Source of the DNA: Bacteroidota bacterium
GTDB taxonomy: Bacteria > Bacteroidota > Ignavibacteria > Ignavibacteriales > Ignavibacteriaceae
Length of the DNA stretch: 19,692 nt
Assembly (NCBI GenBank): GCA_021778375.1
Contig: JAJYCM010000022.1
Location: 1 to 19,692 of the forward strand
Reading direction: 5' to 3'
Shown: in pieces, positions 1-9,000 of the stretch
Layout: each line of letters opens with the position of its first letter
Numbering within the stretch: the first letter of the stretch is position 1
Program-made: the position numbers and the translations under genes
Notes under the pieces: generated by a model
Databases searched by the model: none
Told to the model about the DNA's origin: nothing
Seen by the model: only the letters and a program-made list of their open reading frames with translations

Positions 1-165
1 TATGGAACTTAACCTAAGCTCCAAGAAATAAACTCTTCTTGCTTTATTTTTCCAAAACATTATACGGCTATTACTTCTCAAAATAAAAGCATCAAGATTT
101 TTGCCTATCCCTAATTGATATGAAATAGATTGGGTATATGATAAAATTCCGAAATAATTTTTCAT
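1..165 (-). CDS. Hypothetical protein, N-terminal part, cut by the left edge
   Basis: Reading the minus strand from an ATG at 165-163, the frame stays open for 55 codons to base 1, so this would be the start of a gene that continues beyond the window. The protein begins MKNYFGILSYTQSISYQLG and is rich in aromatic and basic residues. An in-frame stop lies four codons upstream (177-175), so this ATG is the first possible one; no clear Shine-Dalgarno sequence precedes it. In DNA this AT-rich, 55 stop-free codons are uncommon by chance but not impossible. I do not recognise the family. Given the neighbours it could belong to surface polysaccharide synthesis, but that is only a guess from context. 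It is divergent from the glycosyltransferase at 849. Confidence 0.35.
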   Translation of the reverse strand, partial: MKNYFGILSYTQSISYQLGIGKNLDAFILRSNSRIMFWKNKARRVYFLELRLSSI

Positions 166-250
166 TCTATAATTCTAAATGTCGAATAATATTTTGAATA
201 AAGGTAACGGTTAAGTGAGATAAAGATTTTGATAATGAACACCAAAAAAT

Positions 251-373
251 ATGGTTTATAATTTATTATATTTAGTGCGATATTATTATCATATCGATAA
301 AAGAGCTAATATTCTTCTAGAATCAGGGAAAATTGAACGAATTGAAGAATACGAACCGAAAATCTTAAACTAA
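251..373 (+). pseudogene. Possible gene-tail relic, 40 codons
   Basis: A frame entered after a stop at 236-238 runs to TAA at 371-373. From the ATG at 251 it encodes 40 residues; the second half (LLESGKIERIEEYEPKILN) has the charged, low-repeat character of a real protein C-terminus, whereas the first half is Tyr- and Leu-rich. No ribosome-binding site precedes the ATG. It may be the 3' remnant of a lost gene, a small gene, or chance. I do not recognise a family. Confidence 0.2.
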
Positions 374-471
374 TATTTTAGAAAGAATAAATTTGTTAAG
401 CTATCTGTACAATTCCGGATTTATTTATTATTAGAGTCAAGATATTATTTGAATGAATTTAGGAGATAAAA

Positions 472-565
472 ATGATTAATAAATCTGCAAATCTTCAGCC
501 TTTTGAAGAAAGGGGATACAACAAAAGATAAATACTCAGTTTCAGTTTCTATCGTAATTAAATAA
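472..565 (+). pseudogene. Possible truncated gene start with strong RBS and a frame break
   Basis: AGGAGAT at 461-467 stands six bases (466-471) after its AGGAG core from an ATG at 472, the strongest Shine-Dalgarno arrangement in the left third of the window. The frame encodes only 19 residues (MINKSANLQPFEERGYNKR) before TAA at 529-531. In an overlapping frame from 521 the codons read TKDKYSVSVSIVIK before TAA at 563-565, and the YSVSVSIVI part resembles the first beta strand of family-2 glycosyltransferases. One indel would join the two. My reading is that this is the head of a decayed glycosyltransferase gene; a real 19-residue peptide or chance cannot be excluded. Confidence 0.22.
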
Positions 566-762
566 AATATTTATCTCATTTCTATTGACAACAAGTTCCG
601 ATGTACAATTTATAAACATTTCATAATTATTATATGAATGTTTATTTTGAAATATGGCTCGAAAAATTTAAATAAAATTAGCGAATATGTTTGATACATT
701 ATTATAGATATTGGTACTAAAATCATTGTTTTTTGTGTCAAGATATTTTTTTTTGTTTTTGC

Positions 763-791
763 TTGACCTTAAACCTGAACTTGCATATTAG
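763..791 (+). promoter_or_regulatory. Candidate sigma-70-type promoter for the glycosyltransferase
   Basis: TTGACC at 763-768 matches the -35 consensus at five of six bases. Seventeen bases later TATTAG at 786-791 matches the -10 box at four of six. Transcription would begin near 798, giving a leader of about 50 bases before the TTG start at 849. AT-rich DNA produces such matches often, and this phylum may use a different consensus, so confidence is low. Confidence 0.3.
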
Positions 792-848
792 TGTGCTATG
801 GTATCCAAAAATACCTTTTTACAAAATAATCATGATAGATAAATAATT

Positions 849-1805
849 TTGATTTCAGCTATCTGTCCAACATACAACGAAGCTAATTATATCAAGGATA
901 TAGTTGAATTCTTTGTCTCTTCAAAACCTTTAGATAAAGAACTTCTAATAATCGACGGCGGTTCTTCAGATAGTACACGAGAAATTGTTAAGGAGTTTTT
1001 AACTTACCACAAAAATATCTTTTTGATAGACAATCCAGGAAAGTATGTCTCTTTTGCATTGAATATAGGGATACAAAAAGCAAGAGGCGAAATTATTGTT
1101 AGGCTTGATGCACATACAAAATATTCGTCAGACTATTTTGAAAAAATAGTTGAGTCTTTTATAAAATCTAATGCAGATATTGTCGGTGGCCCTTACCTGA
1201 CAATTTATAGAAACAATTTCCAAAATGCCGTTGCTAAGGCAATTTCAAATCCTTTCGGAATCGGAGATAGCAAAGCTCATGACCCAAACTATGAAGGCTA
1301 TGTTGATAGTGTCCCGTATGGCGCTTTCAAAAAAAATATCTTTAATAAAACAGGCTTATTTGACGAGAGATTAGTCCGAAATCAGGATGACGAATTTAAC
1401 TATCGCGCCAATAGCTTGGGGAAAAAAGTCTATCTAAATCCCGACATCAAATTATGGTATTACCCGCGAGATAGTGTTTTGGGATTGTTCAAGCAATATT
1501 TCCAATATGGTTTTTACAAACCGTTAGTACTTAAAAAAATAAACACGGGTATTAAAGTGCGCCATTTAATTCCTGGATTATTTGTATTGTATTTATTTCT
1601 TCTTCCTCTCTGTACAATTTTGAATTGGATATTTATCCCATTAATTGTTTATATAGTTCTCTTACTTTTTACCTCAGGATTTACAAAAGAAAATTTCAAA
1701 GTAAAAATATATTCTCTAATTATTTATCCTGTTATTCATCTCTCATATGGATTTGGTTTTTTGTTAGGTCTAAAAAATTCAGCAAAAAAGGTCTCATCAA
1801 AATAA
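849..1805 (+). CDS. Family-2 glycosyltransferase (ExoA-like) with C-terminal membrane helices
   Basis: Likely transfers a sugar from a nucleotide-sugar donor to a lipid-linked oligosaccharide at the inner face of the membrane, for surface polysaccharide synthesis. The 318-residue protein has the GT-A order of motifs: CPTYNE at residues 6-11, DGGSSDST at 36-43, the metal-binding-type RLDAHT at 85-90, VGGP at 112-115 and NQDDEFNYR at 178-186 in the place of the catalytic-base region. The DxH form and overall layout resemble succinoglycan ExoA-type enzymes. Hydrophobic segments at about 241-276 and 288-308 should anchor it in the membrane. The start is a TTG: an in-frame stop lies at 840-842 and no ATG occurs between, and MISAICPTYNE fits the usual N-terminus. 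No Shine-Dalgarno is visible. Spacers of 683 and 487 bases isolate it from other genes. Sugar specificity cannot be read from sequence. Confidence 0.85.
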   Translation: MISAICPTYNEANYIKDIVEFFVSSKPLDKELLIIDGGSSDSTREIVKEFLTYHKNIFLIDNPGKYVSFALNIGIQKARGEIIVRLDAHTKYSSDYFEKIVESFIKSNADIVGGPYLTIYRNNFQNAVAKAISNPFGIGDSKAHDPNYEGYVDSVPYGAFKKNIFNKTGLFDERLVRNQDDEFNYRANSLGKKVYLNPDIKLWYYPRDSVLGLFKQYFQYGFYKPLVLKKINTGIKVRHLIPGLFVLYLFLLPLCTILNWIFIPLIVYIVLLLFTSGFTKENFKVKIYSLIIYPVIHLSYGFGFLLGLKNSAKKVSSK

Positions 1806-2292
1806 TTTTTCCAATTATAATAGCACTAAATCACAATTTATTTTAATGAACAATACTGTATTGCTTACTGCGATAAATGTTACTCTGTGTAATAGTAAAT
1901 CCTTAGGAAAAGGTTTGTTTCTATAGTTCCGTTCTAATCTAAATTTGATCTAAATATTTATTCAAATTTTCAAGAAAGAGAATGAATTATTGTTAATATT
2001 TGTCTGTTTTGAGAATGTCATAAGATCTCTTTAATTATTTGATAATAGATTCTTGAGTTTTTCTCAGCTCACTTGATATTGCTTCAATTATTGTCTCAAA
2101 ATTAAACAAAACAGAACATAGTTTAGAAAAAAAATAAAAGATTTCTAATTAGCATATAAAAGAGTAAAGAAACACATATCTTAATGTTTCGGCATTATAT
2201 TTGTTTGTCTTGATATGTCATTTTATTCATTGAACTATAACAATTTAGTCAGAATTATTCGACAAACGAAAAATTTATTACCAGTAAAAATT
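1806..2292. other. AT-rich spacer with minus-strand coding-like fragments
   Basis: The 487 bases between the glycosyltransferase and the aminotransferase start chosen here hold no intact gene. Coding-like fragments on the minus strand are listed separately. The right end (2215-2292) is open in the aminotransferase frame and could be a 26-residue N-terminal extension of that gene, but it does not look like the family N-terminus. No convincing terminator or promoter pair was seen. Confidence 0.5.
1962..2148 (-). pseudogene. Possible relic of two adjoining minus-strand genes
   Basis: On the minus strand a frame open from 2148 ends at TAA 2037-2035 with a tail reading FETIIEAISSELRKTQESIIK-stop without the last few residues being unusual; it has an amphipathic, charged pattern typical of a protein C-terminus, but the 5' part is T-rich and has no ATG. 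Thirteen bases on, after AAAGAG, an ATG at 2021-2019 opens a 19-residue frame (MTFSKQTNINNNSFSFLKI) that stops at 1964-1962. The arrangement looks like the tail of one gene, an RBS and the head of the next, both otherwise lost. Chance is a serious alternative. Confidence 0.18.
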
Positions 2293-3450
2293 ATGAATGA
2301 ATATATCCCTTTTCACAAACCTATGATTACTGACGACGAAGTTAATGAGGTTGTTGATGCTGTTCGTTCGGGATGGTGGACGATGGGGCCAAAGGTAATT
2401 AGATTCGAAAAAAAATTTAATCAATATATTGGTTCTAGGTATTCTGTCTCTGCAAATTCATGGACAGCAGCCGCTCATCTTTCTTGTGAAGCCATCGGAC
2501 TAAAAAAAGATGACGAAGTAATTGTCCCTTCATTTACGTTTACGGCTACAGCAGAAATAGTATGCTACTTTGGGGCAAAACCTGTTATTGTTGATGTTCA
2601 ACAAGATTCCTTTAACATTGACCCTGTGAAAATTGAAGCTGCTATTACAAACAAGACTAAGGCTATCATTCCTGTTCATTACGGCGGCAATCCGTGTGAT
2701 ATGGATGAAATCCTTGATATTGCCAAAAGATATAATCTCAAAATAATTGAGGATGCAGCCCATGCCCTTCCGGCATCTTATAAAGGTAAAAAAATAGGAA
2801 CAATTGGAGATGTAACTTGCTTTAGTTTTTATGTTACAAAAACTCTGGCTGCAGGAGAAGGTGGAATGCTTTGTACCAACAATGAAGAAATATCAGATAG
2901 ATGCTCTTTAATGCGGCTTCACGGAATAAATAAAGATTCTTGGAAGCGTTATTCGGATGAAGGCACCTGGTATTATGAAGTTGTCGCTCCCGGATTCAAA
3001 TACAATTTTAATGATATTCATGCTTCGCTCTGTTTGGCACAGTTATCTAAAATTGACTTAATGCTACAAATGAGGAAAGAAATTTATGATAAATATAATT
3101 CAGCTTTTATGGATAATGAGTTGATTAAAACTTACAACATTAAAAGTGATAGAAGCTCTTCTTATCATCTTTATCCTATTCTTTTAGATATTGATAAATT
3201 ATCTATAAACCGTTCAAGATTTATTGAGGAATTAAAGGAAAAAGGGATTGGCAGTAGTGTTCATTTTATACCACTTTACCGGCATCCCTTTTATCAAACA
3301 AATTTTCAATTTGAAAAAAATAATTATCCAGTTTCTGAATTTATTTATCCAAGAATTGTAACTCTCCCAATTTGGCCTGCGATGAATGAGCTTCAAATTG
3401 ATAGAGTCGCAGATGCCGTGAATTGTTTGACTAATAAATATAAAAAATAA
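2293..3450 (+). CDS. DegT/DnrJ/EryC1-family nucleotide-sugar aminotransferase (PglE-like)
   Basis: A PLP-dependent enzyme that transfers an amino group, usually from glutamate, to a keto-sugar nucleotide in the cytoplasm. With the start at 2293 it has 385 residues, normal for the family. Visible landmarks: IPFHKPMI at 5-12 and the SGWWTMGPK motif at about 26-34 near the N-terminus, NSWTAAAH at 55-62, VPSFTFTAT at 78-86, EDAAHA at 153-158 (Asp154 should contact the PLP ring nitrogen) and FYVTKTLAAGEGG at 179-191, where Lys183 should form the Schiff base. The frame is open to an ATG at 2215, adding 26 residues, but family members normally start just before the IPFHKP-type segment, so 2293 is preferred; neither start has a clear RBS. 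It likely acts on the 4-keto product of the dehydratase at 4076, giving a 4-amino-6-deoxy sugar. A PorR-like role is possible. Confidence 0.9.
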   Translation: MNEYIPFHKPMITDDEVNEVVDAVRSGWWTMGPKVIRFEKKFNQYIGSRYSVSANSWTAAAHLSCEAIGLKKDDEVIVPSFTFTATAEIVCYFGAKPVIVDVQQDSFNIDPVKIEAAITNKTKAIIPVHYGGNPCDMDEILDIAKRYNLKIIEDAAHALPASYKGKKIGTIGDVTCFSFYVTKTLAAGEGGMLCTNNEEISDRCSLMRLHGINKDSWKRYSDEGTWYYEVVAPGFKYNFNDIHASLCLAQLSKIDLMLQMRKEIYDKYNSAFMDNELIKTYNIKSDRSSSYHLYPILLDIDKLSINRSRFIEELKEKGIGSSVHFIPLYRHPFYQTNFQFEKNNYPVSEFIYPRIVTLPIWPAMNELQIDRVADAVNCLTNKYKK

Positions 3451-3479
3451 ATGGTTAATAAATATTTGCTGTAGCATAA

Positions 3480-4079
3480 ATGTATCATTTCACAAAAAAA
3501 ATTTTCGACATTTTTATTTCTTTAATTATTTTAACTCTTTTCCTTCCTGTATTTCTATTAGTATCATGCATAATAATTATCAGTTCGGGCTTTCCGGTGT
3601 TTTATCTACAGGAAAGGGTGGGGAAAGATTGGAAATCTTTTAAAATAATAAAATTTAGAACGATGATAAGAAATGCAGACAAAATTGGACCGGGTGTCTC
3701 TTTATCAAATGACGGAAGGATTACCTTTATAGGAAAATTTTTAAGAAGATCTAAATTTGATGAAATGCCCCAGTTTATTAACGTCTTGCTCGGAAATATG
3801 AGCTTAATCGGACCACGTCCCGAACTGAAAAAATTTGCTGATTATTACCCAATGGAATATTCGGAATTACTTAAAATTAGGCCGGGCATAATCGGCTATG
3901 CTTCGATAAAATTTAGAAATGAATCCGATCTTTTTGTTAATGTCGGTGAAGTCGAATCTTTTTACATTAACGAAGTCCTGCCACAAAAATTAAAATTGTG
4001 CAAAAAATATATGAATGAAATGAGCTTCGCCACAGACCTTAAAACTTTTCTTAAAACTGCTAGGGCATTGGTCCTGTGA
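3480..4079 (+). CDS. PglC/WcaJ-family phosphoglycosyl transferase (initiating sugar transferase)
   Basis: Transfers a sugar-1-phosphate from a UDP-sugar to undecaprenyl phosphate at the cytoplasmic membrane face, the first membrane step of glycan assembly. At 199 residues it is the short, PglC-like form with only the catalytic domain. It has a hydrophobic N-terminal segment at about 9-35 containing a proline (Pro23), as in the re-entrant helix of monotopic members; the FKIIKFRTM motif at 54-62; the Asp-Glu catalytic pair at 94-95 in RRSKFDEMPQF; and LIGPRPEL at 109-116. RPGIIGYASIK follows at 134-144. It begins 29 bases after the aminotransferase and its TGA overlaps the GTG start of the dehydratase by four bases, so the genes are probably translationally coupled. 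The likely donor is the 4-amino or 4-acetamido-6-deoxy sugar made by the neighbours, though which sugar cannot be read directly. Confidence 0.9.
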   Translation: MYHFTKKIFDIFISLIILTLFLPVFLLVSCIIIISSGFPVFYLQERVGKDWKSFKIIKFRTMIRNADKIGPGVSLSNDGRITFIGKFLRRSKFDEMPQFINVLLGNMSLIGPRPELKKFADYYPMEYSELLKIRPGIIGYASIKFRNESDLFVNVGEVESFYINEVLPQKLKLCKKYMNEMSFATDLKTFLKTARALVL

Positions 4080-6016
4080 TATCCGAAGTTTTTTATAAGT
4101 CATCATTGACCTTAATTGCAAGAAAAATAATCTTCATTTTCTTCGATTTGATCTCTTTCACTGCCTCGTTTTTACTTGCCTTGTTTATTAGATCCGAATT
4201 TAGGTATAAAGCTTATGAAGCTAAAAATCTTTTTATGGTATTGCTAATCTTTATTACGGTTAAATTTCTTGTCTTCTTTTTTTCAAAATTGTATAATATT
4301 ACCTGGAATTCTTTTTCGATTCAAGATTTAGCAAGAATAGCCAAAGCTTCCTTATCTAGCACCGGTATTCTGTTCATGATTAGCTTCGCGTTTAATTCTA
4401 ATCTGTTTACTGATATTTCAGGAAGTGTATTAATAATCGATCTCGGACTTACATTTATATTCTCTTCTGGTTTTAAAATTGCCAAAAGAATGTATCTTGA
4501 AGTTTTGCGGCAAAGTTATAGTACTTCCGGTCTAAAGAAAACTTTGATAGTTGGTGCTGGTAACAGCGGCGAACAAATTGTTAGAGACATTTTAAGAAGT
4601 AAAGAAAGGAAGTTCTGCTTAACCGGATTTATCGACGATGATCTTTCTAAACAAAATTTATTCTTTCAAGGAATTAAAGTATTCGGAACTACGCAAGAGC
4701 TTCCATTTATAATTAGGGATAAGAAAATTGATACGATTTTGATCGCTGTCTTATCTGCCGACAGGAATTTTCATAGGAAGATTTTTAACATCGCCAATGA
4801 AAGCGGCATTAGCGATGTCAAAGTTGTTTCTACTGTAAACGATATCTCAAATGACTTAAAAGTCAACATAAAAGATATTCGCGATATTGAAGTTAGTGAC
4901 TTGATCGGAAGGCAAGCTGTTTCGATAGATTCAAAAATTATCGGCACATCAATAAAAAATAAAAAAATATTGATAACAGGTGCCGCAGGTTCAATTGGTT
5001 CTGAAATTGCTCGCCAGGTAGTTGCTTATTATCCTCGGGAAATTGGTATCCTTGATATAAATGAAAGCGACCTCGTCAATCTCGAAATTCAACTTAGCCG
5101 CAGTTTTGATAAAAGTAAAATGAAAACGTATTTGTGCGACATTTCTACCCTTCCAAAAGTTGAAAATGTTTTTGAAGAGTTTCAACCTGAAATAATATTT
5201 CATGCAGCTGCTTATAAACATGTCCCTATGTTGGAATATTTCCCAGACGAAGCCGCTCGAGTAAATGTTCTCGGCACTTATAATCTTGCAGAAACTGCTA
5301 AAAAATTCGGTGTAGAAAACTTCATTTTAATCTCAACCGATAAAGCCATAAACCCCATAAGTATTCTGGGCGCTTCGAAAAGAATTGCCGAATATATAGT
5401 CACTGGCATTAGTACATTAAGCGCTTCTAAATTTATTGCGGTTCGTTTTGGGAACGTTATCGGAAGCAGGGGCAGTGCCCTTCCAATTTTTATTGATCAA
5501 TTAAAAAATGGAGGTCCTATTACGGTGACCCATCCGGAAATGAAAAGATACTTTATGACTATCCCGGAAGCAGTATCATTGGTATTACAAGCTTCTGCAA
5601 ATGGTGAAAATGGCGATGTATTTAGTCTTGATATGGGAAACCCGGTTAAAATTATTGATATTGTGCGGGATTTAATTAGCCTTAACAATCTTGTCGAGGG
5701 TGAGGATATAAAAATAGAATATACCGGCATCCGCGAAGGTGAAAAATTATTTGAGGAAGATCTTTCTGCCGAAGAAGAAATTGTTAAAACTTCCCACCAG
5801 AAAATATTTAAATCGAAAATATCTTCAAATTTTAATCAAGACTCCTTGAAAACAATGGTTGAACATTTTTCCGGCATGAATGCTTTCGCTACAAAAAGCG
5901 AATGGGTCGAATTGTTCAAATATTATGTCCCAACTTTCAACTCTACAAATGGAAATAGTCCAAAGGAAATTATTGTAAATGAGGAATCTGAAATTTCTGA
6001 ATTATTCAAAAAATAA
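4076..6016 (+). CDS. Membrane-bound UDP-GlcNAc 4,6-dehydratase (FlaA1/PglF/WbpM/CapD family)
   Basis: Removes water from a UDP-HexNAc, probably UDP-GlcNAc, to give the 4-keto-6-deoxy sugar used by DegT aminotransferases. The 646-residue size fits the large, membrane-anchored type. In order: about four hydrophobic helices within residues 17-135; a first Rossmann-like domain with LIVGAGNSGEQ at 157-167; then the catalytic SDR domain with TGAAGSIGSE at 301-310, HAAAYKHVPMLE at 376-387, STDKAINP at 420-427 and GASKRIAE at 432-439 (Lys435). FGNVIGSRGS at 458-467 and MKRYFMTIPEAV at 489-500 are also typical. The classical Tyr of YxxxK is replaced by Leu431; this class usually has Met there. The start is GTG, overlapping the upstream stop in a GTGA arrangement. 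The last 60 residues or so are a poorly conserved acidic tail. The secreted peptidase follows after nine bases. Confidence 0.92.
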   Translation: MISEVFYKSSLTLIARKIIFIFFDLISFTASFLLALFIRSEFRYKAYEAKNLFMVLLIFITVKFLVFFFSKLYNITWNSFSIQDLARIAKASLSSTGILFMISFAFNSNLFTDISGSVLIIDLGLTFIFSSGFKIAKRMYLEVLRQSYSTSGLKKTLIVGAGNSGEQIVRDILRSKERKFCLTGFIDDDLSKQNLFFQGIKVFGTTQELPFIIRDKKIDTILIAVLSADRNFHRKIFNIANESGISDVKVVSTVNDISNDLKVNIKDIRDIEVSDLIGRQAVSIDSKIIGTSIKNKKILITGAAGSIGSEIARQVVAYYPREIGILDINESDLVNLEIQLSRSFDKSKMKTYLCDISTLPKVENVFEEFQPEIIFHAAAYKHVPMLEYFPDEAARVNVLGTYNLAETAKKFGVENFILISTDKAINPISILGASKRIAEYIVTGISTLSASKFIAVRFGNVIGSRGSALPIFIDQLKNGGPITVTHPEMKRYFMTIPEAVSLVLQASANGENGDVFSLDMGNPVKIIDIVRDLISLNNLVEGEDIKIEYTGIREGEKLFEEDLSAEEEIVKTSHQKIFKSKISSNFNQDSLKTMVEHFSGMNAFATKSEWVELFKYYVPTFNSTNGNSPKEIIVNEESEISELFKK

Positions 6017-6025
6017 TTTGATCTT

Positions 6026-9000
6026 ATGAATGCTCTTTATTATCCGGTTATTTGTTTTATTTTACTATTGTATTTCCCTTCCGTGAATGCTCAATCTTAT
6101 CGTGTAGTTGAATCCACTTCTGACTATATAAAAATAGAATTTAATTTTTCCGACTCTTATAAAATTACTGACACTTTAATTAGCGGTAAAAAATTTCAAT
6201 ATATATCCGGAAAAACCTATCCTCTACGAATCTCCGGAGAACCTTGGCTGCCGGCATTTTATGTACACATCGGTGTACCGGTAGGCTCACTGCCGAAGAT
6301 TAAAATCCTTTCGTGCGATAATTCAGTAATCCAAAATCAATTTATTCTTCCGATGCCTATTGAAGATCCGTCTAAAAAAACAATTACACTCACTGCTTTG
6401 AATGAAAATATTTATAGCAAAAATAATTTATTCCCCTCATTACCTGTAGAGATAATTGATGATTATTTTTACCGCTATGCTCATATTATCATTCTTAATG
6501 CTTCACCGTTCCAATTTAACCCGGTTTCACGAGAATTATTGTACAATAAAAAAATATTAGTCGAGGTTTCTTTTGGTGGGTCTCAAACTTCGATTAAAAC
6601 CATGGGTATAATAAATGATCTAAAAACTCTTGAGTTTGTGAATAGCTTCATAATAAATAAAAATGAAGCCGTAAAGTGGATCGGAGAGAAATCCACTACC
6701 TTAAATACAAAAGCAGATGTTGCACAGAAATATTGGTACGCCCCTTCAAAGTCTTATTACAAAATCTATCTTAAAAAAAATGGTGTCTACCGGATTAGTT
6801 ATGAGCAGCTAGTTGCTGCCGGAGCTTTACTAAACAATGTTCTCATTTCAAAATTAGAATTATTAAACGAAGGTGAGCAAGTTCCAATTTATGCCTCAGA
6901 TAATAATAATGATGGAATTTTTAACACGGGAGATTTTATAGAATTTGTAGGCTCTCCGCCAAAATCCACTCGGTATGCAGAATCAAATATTTATAACCTG
7001 GATAATATCTATTTCTTTTCTACCGAAGCAGATTCGGCCGGTTTAAGGTATCTTGAAAAAGATTGTTCAAATAAGCAATGGGATTATACTTACCAAACAA
7101 ATTATACTAAACTTCATTTTGAAAAGGATTTTCTCTATGAAAATCTCGGTTATGCAGGAGACGATAAAAGGGATTTTTGGTTGTGGGATAAAGTATCCGG
7201 ACAGCATGGCTCTATCCAGCACGCCTTTGAATTTCATTTTGACGGGTTAAAAAATCTTGAACCCGATTCAACACAAATAAAAGTCAAAGTTCAGCTACAA
7301 GGTTTGACGACAAATAGCGGCTGTTCTATGGATCATAATGCATACATAAACATCACCAATCAACCGGTTGGTTCAATTGCCTGGTCTGGACAAAATACTG
7401 CAACTTTTGAAAAAACGATTTCACTTTCAAAAGAAAATGTTCAAATCTATCCTACAGGAAATATTATGCAAATTCATGTTAACGGCGATGCTTGCTCTAT
7501 TACTTCAACAGATGAAATTGCTGTTAACTGGTTTGATATATTTTATTGGCGTGATAATCGCGCAGATACAAATCATATCGAGTTCAGCAGTCCTCCTAAT
7601 ATTACTGGGAAAATTAGATATTGGGAATGGTCCTTCATTAGAGATTCAATTAAAATCTTTGTTCCCAAAAAAAATGTAATTATCAAAAATGCGCTCATTA
7701 CCCACGATCAATACAATTCTGCTTTCTTTGTCGATTCTGTCTCTTTTCCGGTTGATTATTTCTGCGTTGGGTATGATTATTTCCTTTCACCGGATTCTAT
7801 TACTAAGTCAGTCCAATCAGATCTAAGAAATTCTTCGAACGGAGCTGACTATATTATTATAGCTCATCCGGATTTTAAATCTGTAGCAGAAAGACTTGCA
7901 AACTTTAGAAGCAATAATTTTCCGGATTCTTCAATTACTAATCCGAGGATTAAAATAGTTTATACTAATCAGATTTATAACGAGTTTTCAAACGGACTTC
8001 TTGACCCTTATGCTATTAAGAATTTTGTTTCTTATGCTTTTTCTAATTGGCAAAAACCATCGGCGGCTTATGTTGTACTCCTTGGTGATATGAGCCATGA
8101 TTATCGCCAGCTACTTTCAACAAGCCGCAAAAGCTATGTCCCATCTATTCCTTATTATAGTCACACCCTTGGAGAATCAGTTAGCGATAATATGATTGTG
8201 GCTGTATCTGATAATATTCATCCTGACTTAGCAATCGGAAGGTTATCTTGCGAAACAGTTGCCGAAGGAAATATTCTTGTCGATAAATTACTTAACTATC
8301 CTCTAGATAATACTAAATCCTGGAAGCAAAATATTCTTTTACTTTCATCCGGGTTAAACCAGGCTGATGAAGATAACCTTGAATTAAATGATGCAAGCGT
8401 GGAACTCGAACAATCTTATGTAATCGCAAATGGATTCAATTCTACTAAGGTTATGCGATACCCTGACAGACCTGAATATTTTCAGTTTCAAGGGGCAGGC
8501 CCCGAAATTAGAAATAAAATAAATGAAGGCGCAGCTTTAGTAAATTATTACGGGCATGGTGGAGGATATCAATGGGATCTTACATTTCTTAACGATGATA
8601 TTTATTTATTGAATAACGGAGGGCGGCTCCCTGTTATTTTAAGCGTTACATGCTATACTGCTTATTTTGACGATCAGGATGTTTTTGGTGAGCAGTTTAA
8701 TAAAGTTCCCGGAAAGGGAAGTATAGGATTTTTTGGAAATGTTGGACTTACTTACTGGAGTGTCGGTACTTTCGTTGATAATTTAATCTTTGATGAAATC
8801 TTTAATAAAAAAAATTATCTTACTGGAAAAGTATTTCAATATGCAAAGAATATTATGCCTGCTGCCGGATATAATAGCAGCCAAATTGCTCTTCTTACTT
8901 ATCTCGGTGATCCGGTCCTAAAATTAGCTTTGCCTGATAAACCCGACTTTAGCGTTTCTTCAGCCGGAATTTCTTTCGAAAAAGAGAATGAAATAGTCAA

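Larger units (their letters stand above)
166..848. other. AT-rich spacer without an intact gene
   Basis: This 683-base stretch holds no open frame of useful length on either strand. It contains two short plus-strand coding-like pieces (251-373 and 472-565, listed separately), a possible promoter close to its right end, and several A or T runs, for example 745-759. No inverted terminal repeats or direct repeats typical of an insertion sequence were seen by eye. Its composition and broken frames look more like decayed sequence than a compact regulatory region. A perfect TTGACA at 585-590 has no well-spaced -10 box. Confidence 0.55.

Noticed and set aside
585..613. Promoter built on the perfect TTGACA at 585-590
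   Set aside because: TACAAT begins 13 bases later and TATAAA 20 bases later, both outside the usual spacing, and no gene follows for over 230 bases.
1625..1846. 73-codon frame overlapping the end of the glycosyltransferase
   Set aside because: It lies in another frame over the membrane-helix coding part, has no RBS, and the glycosyltransferase has a normal C-terminus; it is a shadow.
2215..2292. 26-residue N-terminal extension of the aminotransferase
   Set aside because: The frame is open, but the residues do not match the family N-terminus, which begins at IPFHKP just after the ATG at 2293, and no RBS supports 2215.
7053..7679. Two plus-strand frames of 65 and 103 codons inside the peptidase gene
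   Set aside because: They overlap the clearly coding frame in another phase, lack RBS sites and have no recognisable motif.
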